This document shows positions 43,935 to 51,730 of a DNA stretch of 64,000 nt, piece after piece. The notes beneath the pieces were generated by a model. It worked only from the letters and a program-made list of their open reading frames with translations. It did no database searches and had not been told where the DNA came from. This DNA is from Bacteroidetes bacterium 46-16. Lineage in GTDB: Bacteria > Bacteroidota > Bacteroidia > Chitinophagales > Chitinophagaceae. Position numbers and translations under genes: made by a program. The stretch spans positions 1 to 64,000 of the forward strand of contig MKUN01000024.1 in the NCBI GenBank assembly GCA_001897835.1, written 5' to 3'. The first letter of the stretch is position 1, and every line of letters starts with the position of its first letter.

Positions 43935-46181
43935 TCATTTCAGCAGGCTTTGTAACGTATCGAATGCAGCCTGGTTGCGCGGGTAATAAATAGAGCGGTA
44001 TATATCCATTTTCTCCTTTTGTGTGAGGTGAAAATTGAGCGCGGCTGAGCGGTCTTTTTCCTCGGGTACATATTCAAGGGTCACAAAACGGAGCTTGCCG
44101 TTTAGGAAATAGGGTGCAAAATCTTTCAGGTAGCCATGATAATAGGACTGGAATACTTCCCATTTGTTCTGTATCACAAAGAGCGGATCGGATATCATAC
44201 TGCTCAGCGAGTGCTGCTCTGCCGGGGGGAACATCTCACCCTCACGTGTGTCGCGTATCTCCAGGAAAATAACATTGCCTGCATTCTCTTCTATCCAGCG
44301 CCGCATGACAAAAAGATAGCGGCTGGCTATCTCGGTGCCAAAATTATCGCGCATACCCGCATCCATTATATTCATCACAGGCTTTGATGGCAGCTTCACC
44401 ACCGGCAACACAAAAGGGAAAGTGGCATTCATGCGTATGGCTGAGGTGATGCGCAGGTTATAAGGGTTTTGCCGCTCAAAAAAAGCAGCGAAATCAATAG
44501 CATCTATCGGCGGATCCACGGTATCCCTTAATGAATACCCGGGCCGACCAAGATAAGATATGGGCTGGGCCGCCATCATCAGCTTACGGCCATCATTAAT
44601 GATGGTACCGTTGAATATCATTTGCGGTATATCTGCATCTGCCTCTTTTTGCTTGAAATCGCCTATGGTCTTATCTATCATGGGGCCCATATTGTTCACC
44701 ATTTCATGCTCCATGGCATAGCCGCGGTCTTTGGTATAGCTATGCCCCTCGATGGATATTTTGTTGAACGGATTGATAAGATCTACACTGGCAAAAGAGA
44801 AAATGATGGCATTGAGCAGGTCTTTGCCAATGTTGGCGAGGTATTGCTCATCATATGGATCTTTAATGATACCATCGTTATAGGCACTGTGCACACTGCG
44901 CCAATAGGCTGCGCCCATCATGCCACCGGAGGCACCGCTGATCAATACCGTATTACTGAACAGTTTTTGGCCGGTGATGCTATCGGCATACTGCATGGAG
45001 CGGAAAGCCCAGTATGCAGCACGCGAACCACCACCGCTGATGGTAATGACCACTAATGGCGGTTTTGACACTCCTGCCAGGTCCCTTTTGGTCTTCCATT
45101 TATCCAAACGGGCCTCTTCCGTTTTTTTATCCCTTTCGTAACGTTGCGTGTTGAACAGGTCTTTCAGGTGTTCATAATCATATACCGGCTCCCCGGCCGC
45201 AGATGTATGGTAATTGAGCCCATAAGCAATGCTGCGCAGATCGAACACATGACGGCTAACCAGCGCTGAAAGCACGAGGCCGATGACCACCCAACCTAAG
45301 ACCTCCCAACTGCGCAGGAAATATTTTACAGCACCCACTACGCCCATCATTATAGCAAAGAGAATGAGAAAACCCGCTGCGGCAGGGATACGCAGCAGGG
45401 GCTGATCCATAAATATACCGAGCAGGAAAAGCAAGACCACCGCAAAAACGGTGGCAGCAATGGCATTACGGTGATGGCGGCGGAGCACGGCATTGAGCAT
45501 GCGCGGGTGATACCGCTCCAGCTCATCACAATGTGCGACCCTGAATGTTTCGGTAATGTAATTATCCACCCTGATGATATCCACTTCGTAATCGAGCGCA
45601 TCATAAGGAATGATGTCGCGTATACGCGCAGGGTTGGTTATCGTGGTGAGCACGGTCTTGAGCAGATCGCGGCCTACGCGGAAAAAATATGCAAAAGACA
45701 AAAGCACCACCAGCAACAGGCCCAGGTAGAAGCCAGCCTGCGTGACGAGTATGAATTTGACATCGGCATGCTCATAGTACCATTGAAAATGAATGCTGAC
45801 AACGGAGTAAAAGATAAGGAAGGCAAGGGGGATAATAGAATTATTGATCACATACACCAAAAAAGTTTGGCGGGCCGCACCCATATAAGGTATGCGGTGT
45901 GCATTGATGATAAACGTGGTGATATGCCAGGACATAATGAATACGCCCATGGCGCCCCCCAGCAAAAGCATACTGTAAAAACTTACATTACCAAAATACT
46001 CGGGAGCAAGAAAGAGTGTGGCAGCACCAAAATGAGCAGCAAAGTGGCCAGTAAGTGTCGCAACAAGCATTAGCCAAAACAAAAGCAGCAGCTGGTACTT
46101 ACGAAAGTGAAGGATCACTAACTGAACAGGCAGGAAGTAGTAAACATGCCTTACCTTATTTCTCAGGGCGCCTTTTGTCAT
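43935..46181 (-). CDS. Membrane-anchored patatin-like phospholipase
   Basis: A 748-residue protein joining an N-terminal polytopic membrane part (roughly eight helices in residues ~20-330) to a patatin domain. The oxyanion element ISGGGSRAAYW (about 378-388) and nucleophile motif GASGG (serine near 417) are present; the catalytic Asp is probably in MDAGMRDNFG (about 607). It likely hydrolyses acyl groups of membrane lipids from the cytoplasmic side. Patatins are usually soluble, so the membrane part is unusual. It may be co-transcribed with the glycosyltransferases. Confidence 0.82.
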   Translation of the reverse strand: MTKGALRNKVRHVYYFLPVQLVILHFRKYQLLLLFWLMLVATLTGHFAAHFGAATLFLAPEYFGNVSFYSMLLLGGAMGVFIMSWHITTFIINAHRIPYMGAARQTFLVYVINNSIIPLAFLIFYSVVSIHFQWYYEHADVKFILVTQAGFYLGLLLVVLLSFAYFFRVGRDLLKTVLTTITNPARIRDIIPYDALDYEVDIIRVDNYITETFRVAHCDELERYHPRMLNAVLRRHHRNAIAATVFAVVLLFLLGIFMDQPLLRIPAAAGFLILFAIMMGVVGAVKYFLRSWEVLGWVVIGLVLSALVSRHVFDLRSIAYGLNYHTSAAGEPVYDYEHLKDLFNTQRYERDKKTEEARLDKWKTKRDLAGVSKPPLVVITISGGGSRAAYWAFRSMQYADSITGQKLFSNTVLISGASGGMMGAAYWRSVHSAYNDGIIKDPYDEQYLANIGKDLLNAIIFSFASVDLINPFNKISIEGHSYTKDRGYAMEHEMVNNMGPMIDKTIGDFKQKEADADIPQMIFNGTIINDGRKLMMAAQPISYLGRPGYSLRDTVDPPIDAIDFAAFFERQNPYNLRITSAIRMNATFPFVLPVVKLPSKPVMNIMDAGMRDNFGTEIASRYLFVMRRWIEENAGNVIFLEIRDTREGEMFPPAEQHSLSSMISDPLFVIQNKWEVFQSYYHGYLKDFAPYFLNGKLRFVTLEYVPEEKDRSAALNFHLTQKEKMDIYRSIYYPRNQAAFDTLQSLLK

Positions 46182-46348
46182 TACTACAGTAAACTACAAA
46201 AAATGTTCCGCTTTTTTAGGGGAAATTCATTGAAACGGAAATATTTAATATTGAAGTGTCTTACCGCAGCTATAAAGGAAAGCATCGGGGGCCGTTTTAA
46301 TTTTCACCTGCTTTTGTATCTTGTATGCATTCCTAAAACACGTATGTT

Positions 46349-46996
46349 ATGGGCTTTTTTACCAGGTTCAAAGAATGGCAGTTTGCCAAGGGGCGTTTGG
46401 AAGCTTTCAGCGATGCAGTGTTTGCTATTGTTATTACGCTGCTGGTACTGGAGCTGAAGATACCGGAGATAGAAGATGCCACCAATATGCAGGAAGTATG
46501 GCATGCCGTGGTAAAAGAGCTGCCTGCATTTTACAGCTGGGTCATCAGCTTTTTCTTTATTGCCATTATGTGGCTGCATCATCACCAGATCATGCATATG
46601 GCCACCCGGAGCGACTATGGCGCTATCTGGATCAATACCCTGTTGCTATTTTTTGTTTGCCTGCTGCCATTTCCCACATCTTTAATGGGCCATTACCACC
46701 TGCCGGTATTCATTATGCTGTGGGGCATAACCGTATCGCTCACCAGCGGCATGCTCTCCTGGCTGTATTATTACAATGCCAAAAACTACCTGAAAGAAAG
46801 CTATGATAAACGGTCTGTGATGAAGAATGTGCGGCTTACCTTTTTTGTTGCACCGCTTATGTACCTCATTGCCGGCTTCCTGGCATGGGTGTCGGTCTAT
46901 CTCGCCTTCGCCATATATGGGCTTGTTCCTTTCCTGTACCTGCTGCCGCTGGACAAGGAAAAGAAACACAACCTGAAGAATGACGTAAAGGATTAA
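46349..46996 (+). CDS. TMEM175-family (DUF1211) membrane protein
   Basis: Bacterial TMEM175-like putative potassium channel. The family signature R-x3-FSD-x3-A-I is present at residues 16-26 (RLEAFSDAVFAIV, FSD at 20-22). About six membrane helices in 215 residues, followed by a Lys-rich tail (DKEKKHNLK). Family proteins form tetrameric K+ pores; transport by this one is inferred only. Divergent from the patatin gene; it ends 6 bases from the convergent heme A synthase gene. Confidence 0.85.
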   Translation: MGFFTRFKEWQFAKGRLEAFSDAVFAIVITLLVLELKIPEIEDATNMQEVWHAVVKELPAFYSWVISFFFIAIMWLHHHQIMHMATRSDYGAIWINTLLLFFVCLLPFPTSLMGHYHLPVFIMLWGITVSLTSGMLSWLYYYNAKNYLKESYDKRSVMKNVRLTFFVAPLMYLIAGFLAWVSVYLAFAIYGLVPFLYLLPLDKEKKHNLKNDVKD

Positions 46997-47001
46997 AGTG
47001 G

Positions 47002-48051
47002 CTATCTCCTCTTTACTACATATAGGTTCACCATTACCGACATAAGCAGGAACATAGCCACCATCTGGTGCAGTTCTGCAAGCAACTCAAATGTGCCGAA
47101 TTTATTCAGCTGCTGCTGAGGCGCGCTCAGTACGGTAACTATACCCAATATGACCTGCAGCCAGACGAGGATAAAAGGCCACCAGCGTGTTTTGCCCAGC
47201 AATGTGCCTGCATTTTTCTTAGCATTACGACCGGCAATGCCGAACCATATCATAATAAGTGTGAACACCAGGTAGGCTATTTCGCGGTGCATGAAATGTA
47301 CGTTGACCGGGTTGCTGACCAGGCTTTGTGTTTGCAATGTGCCGGGCAGGTAGCTGCCATTTATATCGGGCCATGTGGGAGCTACCATTGCAGCCTTCAG
47401 CCCGGCCATGAATGCCCCAAAGGTCAACTGTACAAATAAGACAAGGAGTACCAGTAAGGTGAAATTGCGTAATTTATTATTGGCGAGCCTCTGCTCTTCG
47501 GGCACTAAAAGCTGCAGGGCGAACCACAGGGTATAACAGGCCAGTATCATAGCCGAGATGAAGTGCATGGCCAGCCTGATATGATCTACATACAGATGAG
47601 CATCGTTCAGGCCGCTGGCCACCATGATCCAGCCGATGGCCCCCTGCATAGCCCCAAGGAGAAAAAGGACCACGAAAGGAACGATCATCTTCTTATCGAA
47701 ATAGCGCCTGATCAGAAAATAAATAAAGCCAACCATGAACACAACACCCAGCATACGCGCCCAAAAACGATGCAGCCATTCCCAGAAAAAGATAGATTTG
47801 AAATCGCCGAGGGTAAAATCGCTGTTCATGTACTTGAACTGGCCTATTTGTTTATAGCCATTAAAAGCGTCTTCCCACTGTTTATGATTGAGGGGGGGCA
47901 GTATGCCAAAAAGGGGGTCCCATTTGGTAATGGAAAGGCCCGAACCGGTTAACCTGGTGACACCACCCAAAAGGGTCTGGATAATGATCATTAAAACACC
48001 GGTTATCAGCCAGTAAGCTACAGCCTTTCTTTTGCGCATATCCCCTTCCAT
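47002..48051 (-). CDS. ctaA: Heme A synthase (COX15/CtaA)
   Basis: Membrane enzyme converting heme O to heme A for the cytochrome oxidase. Eight helices are expected in 349 residues and fit. Conserved heme-ligand segments are FFWEWLHRFWARMLG, HIRLAMHFISAMILACYTLWF, HFMHREIAYLVFTLIMIWFG and ELLAELHQMVAMFL. Alternative starts exist (48051 or 48039). It lies far from the oxidase subunit genes (61.5-64 kb) but serves the same respiratory branch. A promoter box is present at 48068-48075. Confidence 0.93.
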   Translation of the reverse strand: MEGDMRKRKAVAYWLITGVLMIIIQTLLGGVTRLTGSGLSITKWDPLFGILPPLNHKQWEDAFNGYKQIGQFKYMNSDFTLGDFKSIFFWEWLHRFWARMLGVVFMVGFIYFLIRRYFDKKMIVPFVVLFLLGAMQGAIGWIMVASGLNDAHLYVDHIRLAMHFISAMILACYTLWFALQLLVPEEQRLANNKLRNFTLLVLLVLFVQLTFGAFMAGLKAAMVAPTWPDINGSYLPGTLQTQSLVSNPVNVHFMHREIAYLVFTLIMIWFGIAGRNAKKNAGTLLGKTRWWPFILVWLQVILGIVTVLSAPQQQLNKFGTFELLAELHQMVAMFLLMSVMVNLYVVKRR

Positions 48052-48067
48052 TGCTAGATCTTTGGCT

Positions 48068-48075
48068 CAAAAATA
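48068..48075 (-). promoter_or_regulatory. -7 promoter box (TATTTTTG) for ctaA
   Basis: Perfect TAnnTTTG on the minus strand, 16 bases before the ctaA start. A CAA (minus-strand TTG) at 48100-48102 is 24 bases further, slightly long. Confidence 0.5.
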
Positions 48076-48170
48076 GGTTGAAAGCACTAAAATTCTGTTC
48101 AACATTTAAGAAGATAACATAAAACAAAAATAAGCTTACCGCCTGATCCAGTAGCAGTTGCGCTAAAAAA

Positions 48171-48211
48171 TGTGTGTAATTGTGTGTAAAAAATTCCACA
48201 CAATTCCACAT
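48171..48211. repeat. Double direct repeats forming an inverted repeat
   Basis: Left arm: TGTGTGTAAT then TGTGTGTAAA (48171-48190). Right arm: AATTCCACAC then AATTCCACAT (48192-48211). The inner arms AATTGTGTG (48178-48186) and CACACAATT (48197-48205) are exact complements around a ten-base loop. Four similar half-sites in a symmetric arrangement suggest a protein-binding site. It lies about 48 bases above the promoter box at 48253. No gene is present in 48076-48290. Confidence 0.5.
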
Positions 48212-48252
48212 ATAAATCATAATATTTAAAATCAATATTACCAATGATTTAT

Positions 48253-48260
48253 TATCTTTG
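48253..48260 (+). promoter_or_regulatory. -7 promoter box (TATCTTTG) ahead of the HU leader
   Basis: Perfect TAnnTTTG. Transcription from here would give a leader of about 220 bases before the HU-like gene at 48487. Confidence 0.5.
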
Positions 48261-48290
48261 AAAAAATAGCTGTATAATAAAACAGGCGCT

Positions 48291-48392
48291 ATGCCTCTAC
48301 AGGCTTGGCTTTCGGACGAAAGCGCGACCTTCCTTGTAAATAAAGCGGTTATAAGAGATAAAAAAAAGCGGAGTGTTGGCCTTTTGGTTTGA
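48291..48392 (+). other. Possible 33-codon leader ORF and structured leader upstream of HU
   Basis: An ATG (48291) about 24 bases beyond the presumed start of transcription opens a 33-codon frame ending TGA at 48390. It has a basic cluster (RDKKKRS) and begins MPLQAWLSDE. A hairpin GCTTTC/GAAAGC (48308-48323) lies inside it, and AGGAAT-GAT-ATTCCT (48404-48418) follows, before a run of T at 48456-48461. It may be a leader peptide or attenuator, or chance. Homology would be needed. Confidence 0.3.
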
Positions 48393-48486
48393 TTATTGCG
48401 GAAAGGAATGATATTCCTGCACAATTTTTATTACGCAGGCATTGAAAACACCGCCTTTTTTATTTACACACAAAAATAAATTTGAT

Positions 48487-48807
48487 ATGAGAAAAGCCGA
48501 CGTAGTTAGCAGCATTTCAGAGAAAACAGGTATACCTAAAGTAGATATACTGGTAGCCCTGGAAGCCTTCTTTAAAGAAGTTAAAACATCCCTGGTTGAG
48601 GGTGAACCCGTATATGTACGTGGTTTTGGCAGTTTTATACTGAAAAAGCGCGCTGCAAAAATAGGCCGTAACATCAAAAAGAACATAGCAGTAGAGATAC
48701 CCGAGCATTTCATCCCGGCATTCAAACCTGCAAAAGAGTTCGTACAGGCAGTGAAGGAATCTACCCATGAGCTGGTAGAACACAATGAAGTTGACCTGGT
48801 AGACTAA
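48487..48807 (+). CDS. HU/IHF-family DNA-binding protein
   Basis: Nucleoid protein of 107 residues. The ATG at 48487 (MRKADVVSSISEKTGIPK) is the normal family start. The dimer-forming helices and beta arm follow, with GEPVYVRGFGSFILKKRAAKIGRNIKK, the conserved DNA-contacting arm, and VEIPEHFIPAFKPAKEF as the last helix region. The C-terminus is longer and acidic compared with E. coli HU. It bends DNA and compacts the chromosome. An unusually long upstream region (435 bases to ctaA) may control it. Confidence 0.92.
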   Translation: MRKADVVSSISEKTGIPKVDILVALEAFFKEVKTSLVEGEPVYVRGFGSFILKKRAAKIGRNIKKNIAVEIPEHFIPAFKPAKEFVQAVKESTHELVEHNEVDLVD

Positions 48808-48825
48808 TCAAACGTATTGGCGGCT

Positions 48826-48852
48826 TTTGCAAGCCATGTTTCATTACCTTTG
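48826..48852 (+). promoter_or_regulatory. Promoter (TTTG / 15 bases / TACCTTTG)
   Basis: TTTG (48826-48829) and TACCTTTG (48845-48852), somewhat closely spaced, 18 bases before the TTG start of the TPR gene. Confidence 0.55.
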
Positions 48853-48870
48853 CGCAGAAATTAATACATT

Positions 48871-49719
48871 TTGCGACCGGTACATTATCTCACGCTTGCA
48901 GCGGCAATCATAATAATCGCCATTTTATACTGGGGTGGGAACACCATTCCCCCGGCCAAGAAGGCAGGTAACACACCGCCTATGGCTGGAATGTCCCCGG
49001 GGCCTAACACCATGAAACCGGCCTCCTTCGACTCAATGCTGTCTGCAGCAAAGGGCCAGTTGGCAACGATAACGGCCGATAGCGTTAAAACCATCGAAAA
49101 TGAACTGACAGCCATACATGACTCGAGTCGTATGGCTGTAGTTTTTTACCGGCTGGCGCACTTCTGGAACGATCATAAGCAACTACGTATAGCCGGTTAT
49201 TATACCTCGTTGAGCGCAAAATTGGAGAATTCAGAAAAAAAGCTCAATTTTGCAGGCCAATTCTTCCTCGAACGGTTAGCGGAAGACAGCACGGAAGATG
49301 TGCAGGTTTGGGATGGGATGCAGGCCGTGGACTGTTTTCAGCGTGCATTAAGTCTGAACCCGGACAACGACACAGCTAAGATAGGACTTGCTAAAGGATA
49401 TGTACTGACGGGAGAACCAATGAAGGGCGTAGGCTTGCTGCGGGAGATAGTTCAGAAAAAACCTGATGACATACCAGCCAATATGATCCTGGGCGAAATG
49501 TCCATACAATCAGGTCAGCTGGATAAGGCAATACCCAGGTTTGAAACGGTATTGAAAACAGAACCCTCGAACGTAGATGCTATGGTATACCTGGCACAGG
49601 TATATGAAGCAAAAGGACAAAAGGATAAAGCAATTGAAATGCTGGAACGGGCCAAAACAACAGTGAATAACCCCCAATTCAGCAGGAATGTTGACGAACA
49701 CATAAATTCATTAAAATAA
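48871..49719 (+). CDS. TPR-repeat membrane-anchored protein
   Basis: A 282-residue protein with one N-terminal signal-anchor helix (LTLAAAIIIIAILYWGG, residues ~8-24) and periplasmic tetratricopeptide repeats in the second half (CFQRALSLNPDNDTAKIGLAKGYV; KAIPRFETVLKTEPSNVDAMVYLAQVYEAKG). The start is TTG at 48871: an in-frame stop lies at 48862 and no ATG precedes the helix, so TTG is the best choice. It probably scaffolds protein contacts; partners unknown. Gene order HU-TPR-mS38-RNase is notable. Confidence 0.75.
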   Translation: MRPVHYLTLAAAIIIIAILYWGGNTIPPAKKAGNTPPMAGMSPGPNTMKPASFDSMLSAAKGQLATITADSVKTIENELTAIHDSSRMAVVFYRLAHFWNDHKQLRIAGYYTSLSAKLENSEKKLNFAGQFFLERLAEDSTEDVQVWDGMQAVDCFQRALSLNPDNDTAKIGLAKGYVLTGEPMKGVGLLREIVQKKPDDIPANMILGEMSIQSGQLDKAIPRFETVLKTEPSNVDAMVYLAQVYEAKGQKDKAIEMLERAKTTVNNPQFSRNVDEHINSLK

Positions 49720-49738
49720 TTTTTTTAAAACTTATTGT

Positions 49739-49834
49739 ATGCCTTGCGGTAAAAAAAGGAAAAGACATAAGATTGCCACTCACAAGCGTAAAAAACGCCT
49801 CAGAAAGAACCGTCATAAGAAGAAGAACAAGTAG
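49739..49834 (+). CDS. 31-residue basic protein, mS38/AURKAIP1/COX24-like
   Basis: A very short frame (ATG 49739 to TAG 49832-49834) for a highly basic protein, mainly Lys, Arg and His, starting MPCGKKRKRHKIATHKRKKR. The family is the AURKAIP1/COX24 domain, known as a small ribosomal-subunit protein in mitochondria (mS38) and, in related forms, in bacterial ribosomes. It sits 19 bases after the TPR gene and 209 bases before the RNase G/E gene, an arrangement I recall from other Bacteroidota. Ribosome binding in this organism is inferred. Confidence 0.8.
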   Translation: MPCGKKRKRHKIATHKRKKRLRKNRHKKKNK

Positions 49835-50043
49835 GCAAGGCCGGTTAGGTTAACATACCCAACCTCTTGCTAAGGGCACTTCATGCCCGGTAATCCCCGG
49901 TATCTGTATATATTATATGGTACTTCTTGTATTGAACATACAGGACCATGCTGTATATGCAGAGGGGATAACCGTATTACAGGTAGTTTATTGACCATGC
50001 ATGAACGCATGCCTGCAGGAGAGGATCGGTTAAAGACGGAAGA
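49835..50043 (+). promoter_or_regulatory. Structured leader of the RNase G/E gene
   Basis: The 209-base non-coding stretch has at least three small hairpins: GGGCA/TGCCC (near 49874), ATACAG/CTGTAT (49938-49956), and GCATG/CATGC (49999-50012). RNase E in other bacteria regulates its own leader, so this could do the same; that is inference. Confidence 0.4.
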
Positions 50044-51600
50044 ATGAATAAGGAACTTATTATTAATGCATCCGGCGAAGGGGTAGAGATTGCCCTGCTG
50101 GAGGATAAAAAGCTCGTAGAGCTGCACTACGAGCACGGGCAGGACAAGTTTGCCGTGGGCGACCTGTACCTGGGCAAAGTGAAAAAACTGATGCCCGGCC
50201 TGAATGCTGCTTTTGTGGATGTGGGTTATGAGAAGGATGCCTTTTTGCATTACACCGATCTAAGCCCTTATTTCCGCTCGCTGGTGAAATTCAGCCGCCA
50301 GTCTATAGAAGGCAATACGCCCTGGGGCAATGACTTCGGAAAATTCAAGAACGAAGGAGATATACTGAAATCGGGCAAGATAACTGAAGTGATGCAGGGT
50401 AAGCCCGAGATACTGGTGCAGATATTGAAAGAACCGATATCTGCAAAAGGGCCCCGGCTCAGTTGCGAGATATCACTGCCCGGGCGCTTCGTAGTACTTA
50501 CGCCGTTCAACGACATTGTAGCCATATCCCGAAAAATACATTCGGCTGACGAACGCAAACGCCTGCAGCGTATCATTGAAAGCATCAAGCCCAAAAATTT
50601 CGGCGTCATCGTGCGCACTGCTGCGGAGGGCAAGAACACCGCCGAGCTGCATGGCGATATGCTGGAACTGGCGCAGATGTGGCAATCGATACAGAACAAC
50701 CTGAAGGGAGCCAAAGCCCCCCTCATCATTCACAGCGAGCAGGACAAGACCACCTCTATACTGCGCGATATGCTGAACGACAGCTTCCAGAAGATCGTGG
50801 TGAACGATAAAAAGCTGCTGGGAGAAACCAAAGACTATATAGCACGCATAGCACCCGAGAAAGAAGAGATCGTAAGCTACCACAATGGTGGCCAGGCTAT
50901 CTTCGACACCTTCGGGGTATCGAAGCAAATGAAAGCGTCATTCGGCAAAACAGTGAACCTGCATAGCGGCGCTTACCTTATCATAGAACATACGGAAGCG
51001 CTGCATGTAATAGACGTGAACAGCGGCACCCGCAGTGCAGAAGCCGGGCAGGAACAAAATGCCCTTGCCACCAACCTGGAAGCGGTAAACGAGATAGCCC
51101 GCCAAATGCGCCTGCGCGATCTTGGGGGCATCATTATCATTGACTTCATAGACATGAAACTGGCGGAGCACAAAAAGCAAGTGCTCGATGCTATGGAACA
51201 GGCTATGGCCAACGACAGGGCAAGGCATACCGTATTATCCATATCAAAATTCGGCCTGATGCAGATAACCCGCCAAAGGCTGCGCCCCGAACTGAATATA
51301 TCTACTGCCGAAGTATGCCCTACCTGTAAAGGGACAGGCAAGATAGGCCCATCTATATTACTGGCCGATGATATAGAAAAAGACCTGAGTTATCTTATCA
51401 ACCAGGGTCACCGCAAACTGAAACTGCATGTGCACCCGATATTAGCAGCTTACCTCAATAAGGGACTATTCTTTAGCTCTATAAGGCATAAATGGCAAAG
51501 AAAATATAAGGTAACAATCGATTTGGTGGCCGATAATGATTCGCCACTCACACAATATCATTTCTACGACATGAAGACAGATGACTTAATAAAGTTATGA
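50044..51600 (+). CDS. rng: Rne/Rng-family ribonuclease
   Basis: Endoribonuclease of the RNase E/G family, acting in rRNA processing and mRNA decay. The S1-like N-terminal domain (residues ~40-125) includes LYLGKVKKLMPGLNAAFVDVGYEKDAFLHY. The catalytic part carries GGIIIIDFIDMK with the conserved metal-binding Asp, and the zinc-link CPTCKGTGKI region. Length 518, like RNase G, so without the long E. coli RNase E scaffold tail. It ends with a strong terminator. Confidence 0.93.
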   Translation: MNKELIINASGEGVEIALLEDKKLVELHYEHGQDKFAVGDLYLGKVKKLMPGLNAAFVDVGYEKDAFLHYTDLSPYFRSLVKFSRQSIEGNTPWGNDFGKFKNEGDILKSGKITEVMQGKPEILVQILKEPISAKGPRLSCEISLPGRFVVLTPFNDIVAISRKIHSADERKRLQRIIESIKPKNFGVIVRTAAEGKNTAELHGDMLELAQMWQSIQNNLKGAKAPLIIHSEQDKTTSILRDMLNDSFQKIVVNDKKLLGETKDYIARIAPEKEEIVSYHNGGQAIFDTFGVSKQMKASFGKTVNLHSGAYLIIEHTEALHVIDVNSGTRSAEAGQEQNALATNLEAVNEIARQMRLRDLGGIIIIDFIDMKLAEHKKQVLDAMEQAMANDRARHTVLSISKFGLMQITRQRLRPELNISTAEVCPTCKGTGKIGPSILLADDIEKDLSYLINQGHRKLKLHVHPILAAYLNKGLFFSSIRHKWQRKYKVTIDLVADNDSPLTQYHFYDMKTDDLIKL

Positions 51601-51618
51601 CCTTCAACAACTTATTTT

Positions 51619-51653
51619 AAAAGAAGCTCCCGTATACGGAGCTTCTTTTTTTT
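51619..51653 (+). terminator. Terminator after the RNase gene
   Basis: A 10-base stem (AAGAAGCTCC / GGAGCTTCTT) with a seven-base loop, followed by eight T. Confidence 0.85.
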
Positions 51654-51730
51654 ATGCAGGTTTTCCGTCCAACGGCAGGCTGTATTTATGCGTCAATATA
51701 TGTAAATTTAATAGACAAAAATTTCGCACC

